The notes below the pieces were generated by a model, which made no database searches, was not told the DNA's origin, and saw nothing but the letters and a program-made list of their open reading frames with translations. This document shows, in pieces, positions 51,019 to 60,082 of a stretch of 64,000 bases of DNA. Source of the stretch: Lachnospiraceae bacterium (lineage in GTDB: Bacteria > Bacillota > Clostridia > Lachnospirales > Lachnospiraceae); assembly GCA_900757195.1 (NCBI GenBank), contig CAAEMZ010000033.1, positions 1 through 64,000 on the forward strand, given 5' to 3'. Position numbers and translations under genes: made by a program. Positions within the stretch are counted from its first letter, which is position 1, and every line of letters begins with the position of its first letter.

Positions 51019-53409
51019 ATGAAGTACGGTTATTTTGATAACGAAAAACGGGAATATGTGATCGACCGGGTGGATGTCCCGGTCTCCTGGACGAATTATC
51101 TGGGTGTGGAAGATCTCTGTGCCGTCATCAATCATACTGCCGGGGGCTACCTTTTCTATAAAAGCCCCGAATATCATCGAATCACCCGTTTTCGGCCAAA
51201 CGGTGTTCCGATGGACCGGCCGGGACATTATATTTATCTCAGGGACGAGGATACGGGGGAATTCTGGTCCGTATCCTGGCAGCCCTGCGGTGGGGATTTA
51301 AGCGGCTATCGCTGTCGCCATGGTCTGAGCTACTCGGTATACGAGTGTGAACGGAATGACATTCAGGCCGGTCAGACCCTTTTTATTCCGAGGGGAGAGG
51401 CCGTTGAGCTCTGGGATGTTAAGCTGGAGAACAGATCGGAACGGAAGCGGAATTTAAGTGTCTGGTCCTATGCGGAATTCTCTTATCACCAGATACCGAT
51501 TGATAACCAGAATTTTCAGATGTCTCTTTACTGTGCGGGCAGTGATTATGCCGATGGCATTATAGATTATGAATTATTTTATGAACATACCCATCAGTTT
51601 ATGGCTTCATCCTTTGTTCCGGATGGTTTTGACTGTCTGAGGGACCGGTTTATCGGCCCTTACCGTACCGAGACAAATCCGCTGGCGGTAGAGCAGGGGG
51701 TGTGCTTTGGTTCTTATGAAAAGGGAAATAATCACTGTGCGGCGCTGCAAAAAAGGATAAGCTTAAATCCGGGCGAATCCATACGGCTGGTCTGGATGCT
51801 CGGTGAGGGCGGCCGGGAAGATGGACGGCGAATTCGGGAAAAATACAGGGATTTTTCAGCGGTTGATGCGGCGTTTAAAGATCTGGCCGGGTATTGGGAT
51901 AAAAAGCTTTCCAGACTTCAGGTATCCACACCGAACCCGGATATGAATACGATGCTGAATATCTGGAATCTGTATCAGAGCGAAGTGAATATTATGTTCT
52001 CCCGTTTTGCATCCTTCATTGAAGTCGGCGGACGAACCGGACTCGGTTACCGGGATACGGCGCAGGATGCCATGATGGTCCCTCATTCCAATCCGGAAAA
52101 GTGTAAGGAGCGGATTCTTCAGTTGATGCAGGGGCTTACCAGCTATGGTTATGGACTGCATCTCTTCGACCCGGCCTGGTTTGGCCCGCAGCCGGAGAAG
52201 CCGGCCTATAAATCACCGACAGTCATTCCGACACCGGATAAGGCGGGGATTGTCCATGGTCTGGAAGATGCCTGTGCCGATGACGCACTGTGGCTGGTGG
52301 CGGCGGTTGCCGAATATGTCCGTGAGACCGGAGAAATGGATTTCTGCGATGCGGCTGCAGGCTATGCCGATGGCGGCGAGGGCACGGTCTATGAACATAT
52401 GAAAAAAATTTTGGATTTTTCTGCGGAACAGATCGGCAGCCATGGCATATGCAAAGGCCTGCGGGCGGACTGGAATGACTGCCTGAATCTGGGGGGCGGC
52501 GAGAGCGCGATGGTTTCCTTCCTCCATGTGTGGGCGCTGGGACATTTTGTGGACTTAGCCCGGGCGCTGGGACGGGAGGCGGATGCCGGACATTATGAAG
52601 CGATGCGGATCTGTGTGGCGGACACCTGCCGTCGTGAACTTTGGGACGGGGACTGGTATCTCCGGGGCATTACCGCAGACGGACGGAAAATCGGCACCCA
52701 TGTCGATACGGAGGGCAAAGTGCATCTGGAGAGCAATGCCTGGGCGGTACTTTCCGGCGCTGCGGATGCAGTACAGGGAAGAAAAGCCATGGATGCTGTG
52801 GATACCTATCTCTACACAGACTGGGGACTGCGGCTGAATGCGCCTTCGTATACAAAACCGGATGACGGGATTGGATTTATTACCCGGGTATATCCGGGGG
52901 TGAAGGAGAACGGGTCTGTTTTTTCCCATCCAAACCCATGGGCGTGGTGTGCGGAGGCCATGCTGGGGCGCGGAGAACGGGCGATGAAGTTTTATAATGC
53001 CCTCTGTCCGGCGCGGCAGAATGATAAAATAGAAATACGGCAGAGCGAACCCTATGCCTATTGTCAGTTTATTATGGGACCTGACCATACGGCGTTTGGA
53101 CGGGCGCGGCATCCGTTTATGACCGGCTCCGGCGGCTGGAGTTATTTTGCAGCCACCCGGTATCTGCTCGGGGTGCGGCCTCAGTTTGACGGTCTTCAAA
53201 TCGATCCGTGTATTCCGTCCGATTGGAAACAGTTTGAAATGACCCGCTGCTGGCGAGGCGCCGAATACCACATTACGGTACATAATCCGGAAGGCGTGGA
53301 AAAGGGCGTGGTTTCGGTTGTCTGTGACGGAAAGGTCTGTGATGGCCGGATACCTGTGATGGAGAGCGGAACGGTTCACGAAGTCGTTGTTACTATGGGA
53401 AGGGAGTAG
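51019..53409 (+). CDS. GH94 disaccharide phosphorylase (chitobiose phosphorylase-like)
   Basis: A 796-residue cytosolic phosphorylase. It begins MKYGYFDNEKREYVI and has FASFIEVGGRTGLGYRDTAQ, RADWNDCLNLGGGES with the expected catalytic Asp487, and GVKENGSVFSHPNPWAW, all in GH94 order. The block after RADWNDCLNL (GGGESAMVS) and the FIEVGGRTG stretch match the N,N'-diacetylchitobiose phosphorylase branch as I remember it, more closely than cellobiose phosphorylase. The reaction would yield GlcNAc-1-phosphate plus GlcNAc (or Glc-1-P plus Glc). AGGAG precedes the ATG. The phosphohexomutase follows after 6 bases. Confidence 0.87.
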   Translation: MKYGYFDNEKREYVIDRVDVPVSWTNYLGVEDLCAVINHTAGGYLFYKSPEYHRITRFRPNGVPMDRPGHYIYLRDEDTGEFWSVSWQPCGGDLSGYRCRHGLSYSVYECERNDIQAGQTLFIPRGEAVELWDVKLENRSERKRNLSVWSYAEFSYHQIPIDNQNFQMSLYCAGSDYADGIIDYELFYEHTHQFMASSFVPDGFDCLRDRFIGPYRTETNPLAVEQGVCFGSYEKGNNHCAALQKRISLNPGESIRLVWMLGEGGREDGRRIREKYRDFSAVDAAFKDLAGYWDKKLSRLQVSTPNPDMNTMLNIWNLYQSEVNIMFSRFASFIEVGGRTGLGYRDTAQDAMMVPHSNPEKCKERILQLMQGLTSYGYGLHLFDPAWFGPQPEKPAYKSPTVIPTPDKAGIVHGLEDACADDALWLVAAVAEYVRETGEMDFCDAAAGYADGGEGTVYEHMKKILDFSAEQIGSHGICKGLRADWNDCLNLGGGESAMVSFLHVWALGHFVDLARALGREADAGHYEAMRICVADTCRRELWDGDWYLRGITADGRKIGTHVDTEGKVHLESNAWAVLSGAADAVQGRKAMDAVDTYLYTDWGLRLNAPSYTKPDDGIGFITRVYPGVKENGSVFSHPNPWAWCAEAMLGRGERAMKFYNALCPARQNDKIEIRQSEPYAYCQFIMGPDHTAFGRARHPFMTGSGGWSYFAATRYLLGVRPQFDGLQIDPCIPSDWKQFEMTRCWRGAEYHITVHNPEGVEKGVVSVVCDGKVCDGRIPVMESGTVHEVVVTMGRE

Positions 53410-53415
53410 TCATAT

Positions 53416-54840
53416 ATGGGGATTGAATTTGGTACCGGTGGCTGGCGTGCAATCATCGGAGATGGGTTTACAAGAGCGAATGTTCAGCTTCTGACGGCGG
53501 CTCTGGCACAGAAGATGAAGGATGAAAATGGTGCGGAACGGGGATTTATGATCGGCTATGACCGACGGTTTCTTTCACGGGAAGCCACCTGCTGGGCGGC
53601 GGAGGTAATGGCCGGAGCCGGTATCCGCTGTATGGTGATCGACCGGGAGGCGCCGACACCGTTGGTTATGTTTTCGGTAAAATACTATGACCTTCCTTAT
53701 GGTATGGCTGTTACGGCCAGCCATAATCCGGCGATTTATAACGGGATTAAAGTATTTACAAAGGGGGGACGGGATGCGGACGAGCTGGTCACCCGGGATA
53801 TCGAGAAATACATTGCGAAAATGAAAGACAGAGAAATTCCGGTTGTTCCCTATGAAGAAGGGGTACGTACGGGATGGATTCTTCCCATTGATCCGATGAA
53901 TCCCTATGTGGATTCCATTATCCGAGCCGTGAACATGGATGCCATACGTTCCTGTAATCTGAAAGTAGTTCTGGACCCGATGTATGGCGTATCCAAAACG
54001 GCGCTTCAGACAATATTGATTACTGCCCGGTGCGATGTGGATGTGATCCATGAGCGGAGGGATGCGTTGTTTGGCGGACGTCTTCCTGCGCCGAATGAGA
54101 AGACACTGGCAGGTCTGCAGAATTTTGTGGAAGAGCATCACTGCGACATCGGTATTGCTACGGACGGAGATGCGGACCGTCTTGGGATTATTGATGACTG
54201 TGGGGAATTTGTACATCCGAATAAAATTCTCGTGCTGCTGTATTATTACCTGCTAAAATATAAAGGATGGCACGGCGCTGCGGTCCGCAATATTGCGACG
54301 ACCCATTTGCTGGATGCCATTGCCGATGATTTTGGCGAACGCTGTTATGAAGTGCCAGTGGGCTTTAAATATATTTCCGGAAAAATGGCTGAAACCGGCG
54401 CTGTGATCGGCGGAGAAAGCTCCGGAGGCCTTACCGTCCGCGGACATATTCAGGGAAAAGACGGCATTTACGCTGCAACGCTGCTGGTGGAGATGATGGC
54501 AACCACCGGACGCCGCATTTCGGAACTCTATCAGGAAATTACGGAAAAATACGGGACTTTTGAGATGGAAGAACGGAATTATAAGTTTTCTTCCGGAGAA
54601 AAAGAACGTATCATGAAGATTCTTATGCAGGATAAAGGGCTGCCCGAGTTTGAACAGGAAGTCGAACGTGTCAGCTATGCCGATGGCTGTAAGGTTTACT
54701 TTAAAGACGGCGGCTGGGTCATTGGACGTTTTTCGGGTACCGAACCGCTGCTGCGGATTTTCTGTGAAATGCCCACTCTGGAAGAAGCCCGGGCTGTCAC
54801 CGGACGGATGGAAAAATTTCTGGAATTAAAGCATCGGTAA
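53416..54840 (+). CDS. Phosphoglucomutase/phosphomannomutase family enzyme
   Basis: An alpha-D-phosphohexomutase of 474 residues. Active-site phosphoserine loop TASHNP at 100-105 (Ser102), metal loop DGDADR at 250-255, sugar-binding loop GGESSGG, and phosphate-binding loop FSGTEPLLRI are all present. The enzyme would turn the sugar-1-phosphate released by the GH94 phosphorylase into the 6-phosphate; GlcNAc-1-P or Glc-1-P are both possible. The start is ATG at 53416, with AAGGGAG upstream. It is the second gene of a two-gene operon closed by a terminator. Confidence 0.9.
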   Translation: MGIEFGTGGWRAIIGDGFTRANVQLLTAALAQKMKDENGAERGFMIGYDRRFLSREATCWAAEVMAGAGIRCMVIDREAPTPLVMFSVKYYDLPYGMAVTASHNPAIYNGIKVFTKGGRDADELVTRDIEKYIAKMKDREIPVVPYEEGVRTGWILPIDPMNPYVDSIIRAVNMDAIRSCNLKVVLDPMYGVSKTALQTILITARCDVDVIHERRDALFGGRLPAPNEKTLAGLQNFVEEHHCDIGIATDGDADRLGIIDDCGEFVHPNKILVLLYYYLLKYKGWHGAAVRNIATTHLLDAIADDFGERCYEVPVGFKYISGKMAETGAVIGGESSGGLTVRGHIQGKDGIYAATLLVEMMATTGRRISELYQEITEKYGTFEMEERNYKFSSGEKERIMKILMQDKGLPEFEQEVERVSYADGCKVYFKDGGWVIGRFSGTEPLLRIFCEMPTLEEARAVTGRMEKFLELKHR

Positions 54841-54862
54841 AAATATGCGGAAGTAAAAATAT

Positions 54863-54898
54863 GCGGAACTGCACAGAAAGCAGCTCCGCTTTTTTTCT
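54863..54898 (+). terminator. Rho-independent terminator after the phosphohexomutase gene
   Basis: GCGGAACTGC (54863-54872) pairs with GCAGCTCCGC (54880-54889) with one A-C mismatch, a 7-base loop, then a T run. Confidence 0.88.
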
Positions 54899-54910
54899 TC
54901 CGTGAAAGTG

Positions 54911-54919
54911 TGATATAAT
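54911..54919 (+). promoter_or_regulatory. Extended -10 element for the YesM-type kinase gene
   Basis: TG-A-TATAAT at 54911-54919; the -35 region falls in the T run of the preceding terminator and is weak. Confidence 0.4.
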
Positions 54920-54960
54920 AATTCTCAATGAATGATTTACAGATTAGAGGAGAAAAATCC

Positions 54961-56658
54961 ATGAAAAAACCAAAGCAAACGATGTCTCTGCGCCGGCAGA
55001 TGGTGGTGATTATACTGGTGTGCTGGCTGCTTCCGGTACTGATGGCCGTATTTATTATGGGATGGTATCTCATCAGCAGTCTCGGTCAGGGCGCAAAGCA
55101 GTCCCTGTCCGAGCAGTTTCAGGTCAATCTGCAGATGTGCGCGGACCGGGTGGACAGTGCGGTGGAAGCGTCCCGGCTGGCATCTTATGATTCTTCCATC
55201 AAGGATGCCTGGGAAACCTATGAACTGGACGGGTGGTATCCGGCACTTTATAAGGAAACCCAGGCGTTTTTAAACCGCCAGTATGGTTCGGACAGCCGGT
55301 TTCAGTTTTCGACGTTCTGGTTTTCTGAAAATCCGGAAGAAATGACGCTGGCGACATCCAACGGGGTTTCGGGCAGCGGATATACGGAGGTCCGGCGTTT
55401 CTGGTCGGAGGATTTTGAGGCGGCAAAGACACTGGCTCTGAACCTTGATACAGCGGTGGGGTTTTTAGAACGGGATGGCCGGGTATATCTCGTCCGGAAC
55501 CTGATGGATTCCGACTACCGTACCATGGGGGTGCTCGTCCTGGCGCTGAATTTTCCCTATTATTTCGAAGATATGGGCACCCTGCCCTGGGTATCTTCTG
55601 TGGAAGTGACACTGGGAGCGGACGCGGCCATTGCTGTTCTGGGGGAGATACCTGCCGATGCCCGGGATGTGATCCAGGCGGTATCCGATGGAAACGGCTA
55701 TAAGATTTTGGCCAGAGCCGGATTGAATTACGGCGTTTTGCTGGCGCCCTTCACGGCCTATATCTATTTGTTTGTCGGTATGTTATTACTGCTCCTGCCG
55801 ATGCTGTTGATTACATTTCAATTTTTTAAGCAAAAGGTGAATGAACCGGTGGAAAAATTGATGGCAGGGGCGGCGCAGATTGAACAGGGGAAATTGGGGT
55901 ATCAGCTTTCTTATCAGGCAAACAGCCGGGAATTCCAGTATCTGACCGATTCCTACAATCATATGTCGGGGCAGCTCCAGCATCAGTTTAACCGGCTTTA
56001 TCAGGAGGAACTGGCTTTGCGGGACGCTCATATCAAAGCGCTTCAGGCCCACATTAATCCGCATTTCCTGAATAATACACTGGAAATTATCAACTGGGAG
56101 GCGCGTATGGGCGAAAATACAAAGGTTTCCAGAATGATTGAATCCCTTTCCACCGTGCTGGATGCGGCGCTGGACCGGAATCGGAAACCGGAAGTGCGTC
56201 TGGCGGAGGAAATGACTTATGTAAACGCCTATCTTTACATCATTACCGAGCGTTTTGGCAAACGAATCAATGTCTCTATAGATTTGCCGGAGGCGTTGAT
56301 GGATTTCAAAGTGCCAAGGCTGATTCTCCAGCCCGTTATTGAAAATGCGGTAGAGCATGGGATCGGTCCGTCGGGTCATGGAACGGTTTCAATACGGGGA
56401 TACAAAGCGGACGGCTGTTTGATCTTGGAGATAGAAAATGGGGGCGGACTTTCTGTTCAGGATGAGGCGCATATTGAGCGCCTTCTGGCGGCAGATTACG
56501 ATGCCGGACGGGAAACTTCCGGAAATATCGGCATTGCCAATGTGAATCAGCGTCTGCGGATTCTTTATGGGGATGGCTGCGGTCTGTCGATTTTCCGGGG
56601 CGAGGGCAGTCAGGTCATTGCACGGCTCAGGATTTCCGTCTCCGAAGAGAAAGACTGA
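54961..56658 (+). CDS. YesM-type sensor histidine kinase
   Basis: A 565-residue membrane kinase of the sugar-responsive YesM/YesN class. First membrane segment about 15-35 (VVIILVCWLLPVLMAVFIM), an extracytoplasmic sensor domain of about 230 residues, second segment near 270-295, HAMP, then the His_kinase motif QAHINPHFLNNTLE and an HATPase domain with VIENAVEHGIGPS and GNIGIANVNQRL. Start ATG at 54961 was chosen after AGAGGAG; an upstream ATG at 54928 overlaps the promoter region. The cognate regulator is probably the AraC-type receiver protein at 60083, with the transport genes between them. Confidence 0.93.
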   Translation: MKKPKQTMSLRRQMVVIILVCWLLPVLMAVFIMGWYLISSLGQGAKQSLSEQFQVNLQMCADRVDSAVEASRLASYDSSIKDAWETYELDGWYPALYKETQAFLNRQYGSDSRFQFSTFWFSENPEEMTLATSNGVSGSGYTEVRRFWSEDFEAAKTLALNLDTAVGFLERDGRVYLVRNLMDSDYRTMGVLVLALNFPYYFEDMGTLPWVSSVEVTLGADAAIAVLGEIPADARDVIQAVSDGNGYKILARAGLNYGVLLAPFTAYIYLFVGMLLLLLPMLLITFQFFKQKVNEPVEKLMAGAAQIEQGKLGYQLSYQANSREFQYLTDSYNHMSGQLQHQFNRLYQEELALRDAHIKALQAHINPHFLNNTLEIINWEARMGENTKVSRMIESLSTVLDAALDRNRKPEVRLAEEMTYVNAYLYIITERFGKRINVSIDLPEALMDFKVPRLILQPVIENAVEHGIGPSGHGTVSIRGYKADGCLILEIENGGGLSVQDEAHIERLLAADYDAGRETSGNIGIANVNQRLRILYGDGCGLSIFRGEGSQVIARLRISVSEEKD

Positions 56659-56701
56659 CTCTGGCTGTCCAATTCCAACAACAAGGTACAACAAATAGCA
56701 A

Positions 56702-56724
56702 CGCCAACGCTTTGTTCTTTGGCG
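56702..56724 (+). repeat. Inverted repeat upstream of the binding-protein gene
   Basis: CGCCAA (56702-56707) and TTGGCG (56719-56724) flank an 11-base spacer. It lies just above the predicted promoter and could be an activator site or part of a hairpin. Confidence 0.4.
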
Positions 56725-56751
56725 AAACCGTTGTATATTAAATTTATACAA
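56712..56751 (+). promoter_or_regulatory. Candidate promoter and operator dyad for the sugar-binding protein
   Basis: TTGTTC (56712-56717) and TATATT (56734-56739) are spaced by 16 bases. A perfect dyad, TTGTATA (56731-56737) and TATACAA (56745-56751) with 7 bases between, overlaps the -10 and start region and is a good place for a regulator such as YesN. Activity and partner are inferred. Confidence 0.4.
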
Positions 56752-56792
56752 AATGAGAAGGAAAATTTTTAAAAAATTAGGGAGTTTGTACT

Positions 56793-58136
56793 ATGAAAAG
56801 AAAAAGTTTAGTTGCAATGTTGGTTGTTTTTGCTATGTCCGTGTCTCTTCTCGCCGGATGCGGAAGCAAAACAGAAAAACCTGCTGAAACGACAAAAAAG
56901 ACAGAGGAAAGTAAGGAAGATGCAAAAGCGGCAGAACCTACGGAAATCACAGTCGTTACATCCTACGGCGGCGATGACGGTAACCGTCAGAATTATGAAA
57001 ACGCTGTAGCATCCTACCAGGAAGCCACAGGAAATACGGTGATGGACGCTTCTGCAACATCGAATGAAGAATGGAAAGCAAAGGTTCTCACAGACTTTGA
57101 AACAGGTACAGAACCGGACGTTTTATTCTTCTTTACAAACGCAGATGCTGAGCCGTTTATCGAAGCCGGCAAAGTTGTAGATATCGCAACAATCCGTGAA
57201 ACATATCCGGAATATGCAGATAACATGAAGGATTCTATGATGGCAGCTGCAGCCGATGGAAAGAACTACGCAGTTCCGTCCTCAGGATTCTGGGAAAACA
57301 TGTTTGTAAACAAAAAAGTTCTTGCAGATTGTAATATTGAAGTTCCCGGACCGGATTACACATGGGATCAGTTCCTTGCAGACTGTCAGACAATCAAAGA
57401 TAAAGGCTATACACCAATCGCCGTTTCTCTGTTTGAAGTACCTCATTACTGGTTCGAGTTCGTTCTTATGAACAACGGTACAATGGCAAATCAGTTAGAA
57501 GTTCCTGCAGTAGACGCCGACGGAAAACTCGTTGAAGACGCTGTTTCTGAAAAATGGGTTAATGGTCTCAATGATATGAAAGACCTTTATGAAAAAGGTT
57601 TCTTCCCGGAAAACACGCTGACTGCTAAAGATGCGGATACAGTTCAGTTATTCGCAGAAGGCGAAGCAGCATTCTTAATTGACGGTTCCTGGAAAGTGGG
57701 TCACTTTGTAGACAACTATGCGGACCAGTTGGAAGATTATGCAATTTCTTATGTTCCTGCAAAGGGCGAACGTAAAGCCACAGAAGCCCTCGGTGGAATT
57801 TCCATGGGTTACTTTATTACAAAGAAAGCCTGGGATGATCCTGCAAAACAGGCGGCAGCCGTTGCATTTGTAGAACATATGACATCCGATGAAATCATGT
57901 CCACATTCGTTACGACAGAAGTTACAGCACTTAAAAACGGTGCATCTCCGGAAGGCCTGAACAGTCTCCAGCAGTCTGCTGCAGATGCAAACAACAATAT
58001 TACCGGCATCACCGGCGCTGTACAGGATACGATCACAAGTGAATGTAAAACAGATCTGTTTGCAAATATTCAGCATGTAGTTACTGGTGAAATGACGGCT
58101 GAAGAAGCTATCGCTTCCGCCATCGCCCTTAACTGA
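56793..58136 (+). CDS. ABC transporter sugar-binding lipoprotein
   Basis: A 447-residue family 1 extracellular solute-binding protein. The signal peptide ends in the lipobox LLAGC with Cys23; a Lys/Glu-rich spacer follows, then the two-lobed binding domain (EITVVTSYGGDDG, TGTEPDVLFFFTNADAEPFIE, FAEGEAAFLIDGSW). Codon use leans toward A/T-ending codons more than its neighbours, consistent with high expression. It is followed by a terminator before the permease genes. The ligand is probably an oligosaccharide; the GH94 enzyme nearby points to a beta-linked disaccharide. Confidence 0.93.
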   Translation: MKRKSLVAMLVVFAMSVSLLAGCGSKTEKPAETTKKTEESKEDAKAAEPTEITVVTSYGGDDGNRQNYENAVASYQEATGNTVMDASATSNEEWKAKVLTDFETGTEPDVLFFFTNADAEPFIEAGKVVDIATIRETYPEYADNMKDSMMAAAADGKNYAVPSSGFWENMFVNKKVLADCNIEVPGPDYTWDQFLADCQTIKDKGYTPIAVSLFEVPHYWFEFVLMNNGTMANQLEVPAVDADGKLVEDAVSEKWVNGLNDMKDLYEKGFFPENTLTAKDADTVQLFAEGEAAFLIDGSWKVGHFVDNYADQLEDYAISYVPAKGERKATEALGGISMGYFITKKAWDDPAKQAAAVAFVEHMTSDEIMSTFVTTEVTALKNGASPEGLNSLQQSAADANNNITGITGAVQDTITSECKTDLFANIQHVVTGEMTAEEAIASAIALN

Positions 58137-58151
58137 ATGATTTGAAACCGG

Positions 58152-58182
58152 AAAAAGGGGCTGCGTATCAGCCCCTTTTTTA
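58152..58182 (+). terminator. Hairpin terminator between binding protein and permeases
   Basis: AAAAA-GGGGCTG (58152-58163) pairs with CAGCCCC-TTTTT (58169-58180) around a 5-base loop. It lies inside one transport cluster, so incomplete termination would give more binding protein than permease. Confidence 0.88.
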
Positions 58183-58209
58183 TTCGATAAGAAAAGGGAG
58201 TGAATAGGT

Positions 58210-59124
58210 ATGAGTTCTACCCTCTATAAAAGGAAAACACCGTTGATCGTGTTTCTGGTTCCGGCGTTTATCTTTTTACTTTTATTTCTTTATTATCCGT
58301 TTGTTCAGAATATCATTAACAGCTTTTCGGATATTACCGGACTGGGGGCGCCTTCGGCGGGCTTAAACAGTCCGTGGTACGCCAACTATGCGGCCCTGTT
58401 TACAGACCCGAAGCTGCGTACAGCTCTTTTTAATACGATTATTCTCACCATCTGCACGGTGGTGTTTCAGGTAGGCGTCGCCCTGATTCTGGCGCTCCTG
58501 GTAGATTCCATCCGGGTGGGGGCACAGCTTTTCCGTACCCTCTATTTTTTCCCAATCGTCATTTCTGCGACGGCTCTGGGACTGATGTTTAACCTTATTT
58601 TTTTGTACAATGGCGGTATGCTGAATCAGCTTCTGGAAAATGCGGGGCTCATTGCCAAGAGTATTGACTGGAAGGACGACGGCCTGTTTTTTGGCGTTCT
58701 TCCGCATTTCCTTGTAACCATGTTTACACCGGTCATGTGGCAGTATGTGGGCTTTTATTTTGTCATTATTGTGACCGGGCTGAATAACATCCCGGAAGAT
58801 CTGTATGAAGCGGCGGCCCTGGATGGCTGTACCGGTCTAGCCCGGGTGCGCTATATCACACTGCCGCTGTTACGCAATGTGTTGTGTACATGTCTCGTAC
58901 TTGCGATTACAGGTGCGCTGAAGGTGTTTGACCTGCCGTGGGTTATGTTTGGCGCGGGCATGCCTCAGGATCAGGGATGGCTGACCGGTACCTATATGTA
59001 CGATCAGACCTTTAACCGGGGAAATGTTGACTATGGTTCGACGATCGCAATGCTCATCGTCATCCTTGGCGTTATATTATCCAATGTGGCGAACCGCGTG
59101 TTCCGGCCAAGTGACGATCTTTAA
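58210..59124 (+). CDS. Sugar ABC transporter permease (MalF/UgpA type)
   Basis: A 304-residue membrane permease with six hydrophobic segments. The cytosolic EAA loop that docks on the ATPase reads YEAAALDGCTGLARVRYITLP. It begins with a short basic N-terminus and IVFLVPAFIFLLLFLYYPF. AAGGGAG precedes the ATG at 58210. It forms a heterodimer with the next permease, 14 bases downstream. Confidence 0.93.
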   Translation: MSSTLYKRKTPLIVFLVPAFIFLLLFLYYPFVQNIINSFSDITGLGAPSAGLNSPWYANYAALFTDPKLRTALFNTIILTICTVVFQVGVALILALLVDSIRVGAQLFRTLYFFPIVISATALGLMFNLIFLYNGGMLNQLLENAGLIAKSIDWKDDGLFFGVLPHFLVTMFTPVMWQYVGFYFVIIVTGLNNIPEDLYEAAALDGCTGLARVRYITLPLLRNVLCTCLVLAITGALKVFDLPWVMFGAGMPQDQGWLTGTYMYDQTFNRGNVDYGSTIAMLIVILGVILSNVANRVFRPSDDL

Positions 59125-59138
59125 AAGGGGGGAGCGTT

Positions 59139-60005
59139 TTGAAAAAGGTTCATAAGCCGATAAAACCGGCAAAAATCGTGACCTATGCGGTATTGATTTT
59201 CTGGGGTCTTACTACCCTGTACCCATTTATCTGGGTTATTCTCAATTCCTTCCGTGAAAAGGGACTGATCCGTAAGGATTCCTTTTCCATTCCTCTGCCG
59301 GGCAAAGGATTTACGCTGGCCAACTACGAACTTGCTATGGACCGGTTTGATTTTGGCAATGCGTATTTCAACAGCCTTCTGGTTTCGATTTCGGTGACGA
59401 TCGTTGTTGTGCTGCTGGCGGGACTGGCAGCCTATGGTCTGGTCCGGTATCGTTTCCGGGGCCGTAACCTGTTATACAGTTTGATTATGGCCGGGATGAT
59501 GTTCCCGGTATTCTCGACGATTATTCCGGTATTCCGGATGGAAGTGGCTATGGGAATCGCCAGCACCGGTAACCGCTGGCTCAGTCTTCTGGCGGTTATT
59601 CTGCCTCAGATTGCAGGCAATCTGTGTTTCGCAACGATCGTACTGATGGGGTTTATTCAGTCGGTGCCGATCGATCTGGAGGAGAGCGCTTATGTGGACG
59701 GCTGCAACGTGTTCCAGGTGTATTTTCATATTATCATGCCAGCGGCCAAATCTTCATTTGCCACGGTGGCTATTTTCTCCTTCCTGTGGAGCTATAATGA
59801 CCTGTTTACTCAGAACTTTTTCCTTCGTTTTCCGAAGGAGAAGACGATCACGCTGCTGCTGAATGAAATCAGCTCCCAGGCCGGGGTGAACTATGGTCTG
59901 ATGGCTGCATCCGTTGTGCTTATTGTTATTCCTGTACTTATTGTTTACGTGATGCTGCAGAAGCACATTATCAAGGGACTGACAGCAGGGGCCATCAAAG
60001 GCTGA
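59139..60005 (+). CDS. Sugar ABC transporter permease (MalG/UgpE type)
   Basis: A 288-residue permease with six hydrophobic segments and an EAA loop reading EESAYVDGCNVFQVYFHIIMP. The C-terminus ends IIKGLTAGAIKG, typical of MalG-type subunits. The start is TTG at 59139 after a strong GGGGGGAG site; the product begins with a Lys-rich stretch. It pairs with the upstream permease. Confidence 0.93.
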   Translation: MKKVHKPIKPAKIVTYAVLIFWGLTTLYPFIWVILNSFREKGLIRKDSFSIPLPGKGFTLANYELAMDRFDFGNAYFNSLLVSISVTIVVVLLAGLAAYGLVRYRFRGRNLLYSLIMAGMMFPVFSTIIPVFRMEVAMGIASTGNRWLSLLAVILPQIAGNLCFATIVLMGFIQSVPIDLEESAYVDGCNVFQVYFHIIMPAAKSSFATVAIFSFLWSYNDLFTQNFFLRFPKEKTITLLLNEISSQAGVNYGLMAASVVLIVIPVLIVYVMLQKHIIKGLTAGAIKG

Positions 60006-60082
60006 TTCTGCGGAGACTTGTCGGATACGGCGGGGTCTGGTATTCTATAGATATAAGATTTGCAGTTGGGGGAGTGCGTATC

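Noticed and set aside
51019..53409. Naming the GH94 gene a confirmed chitobiose phosphorylase
   Set aside because: The motif match is strong, but GH94 specificities are close and no alignment could be run, so only likeness is claimed.
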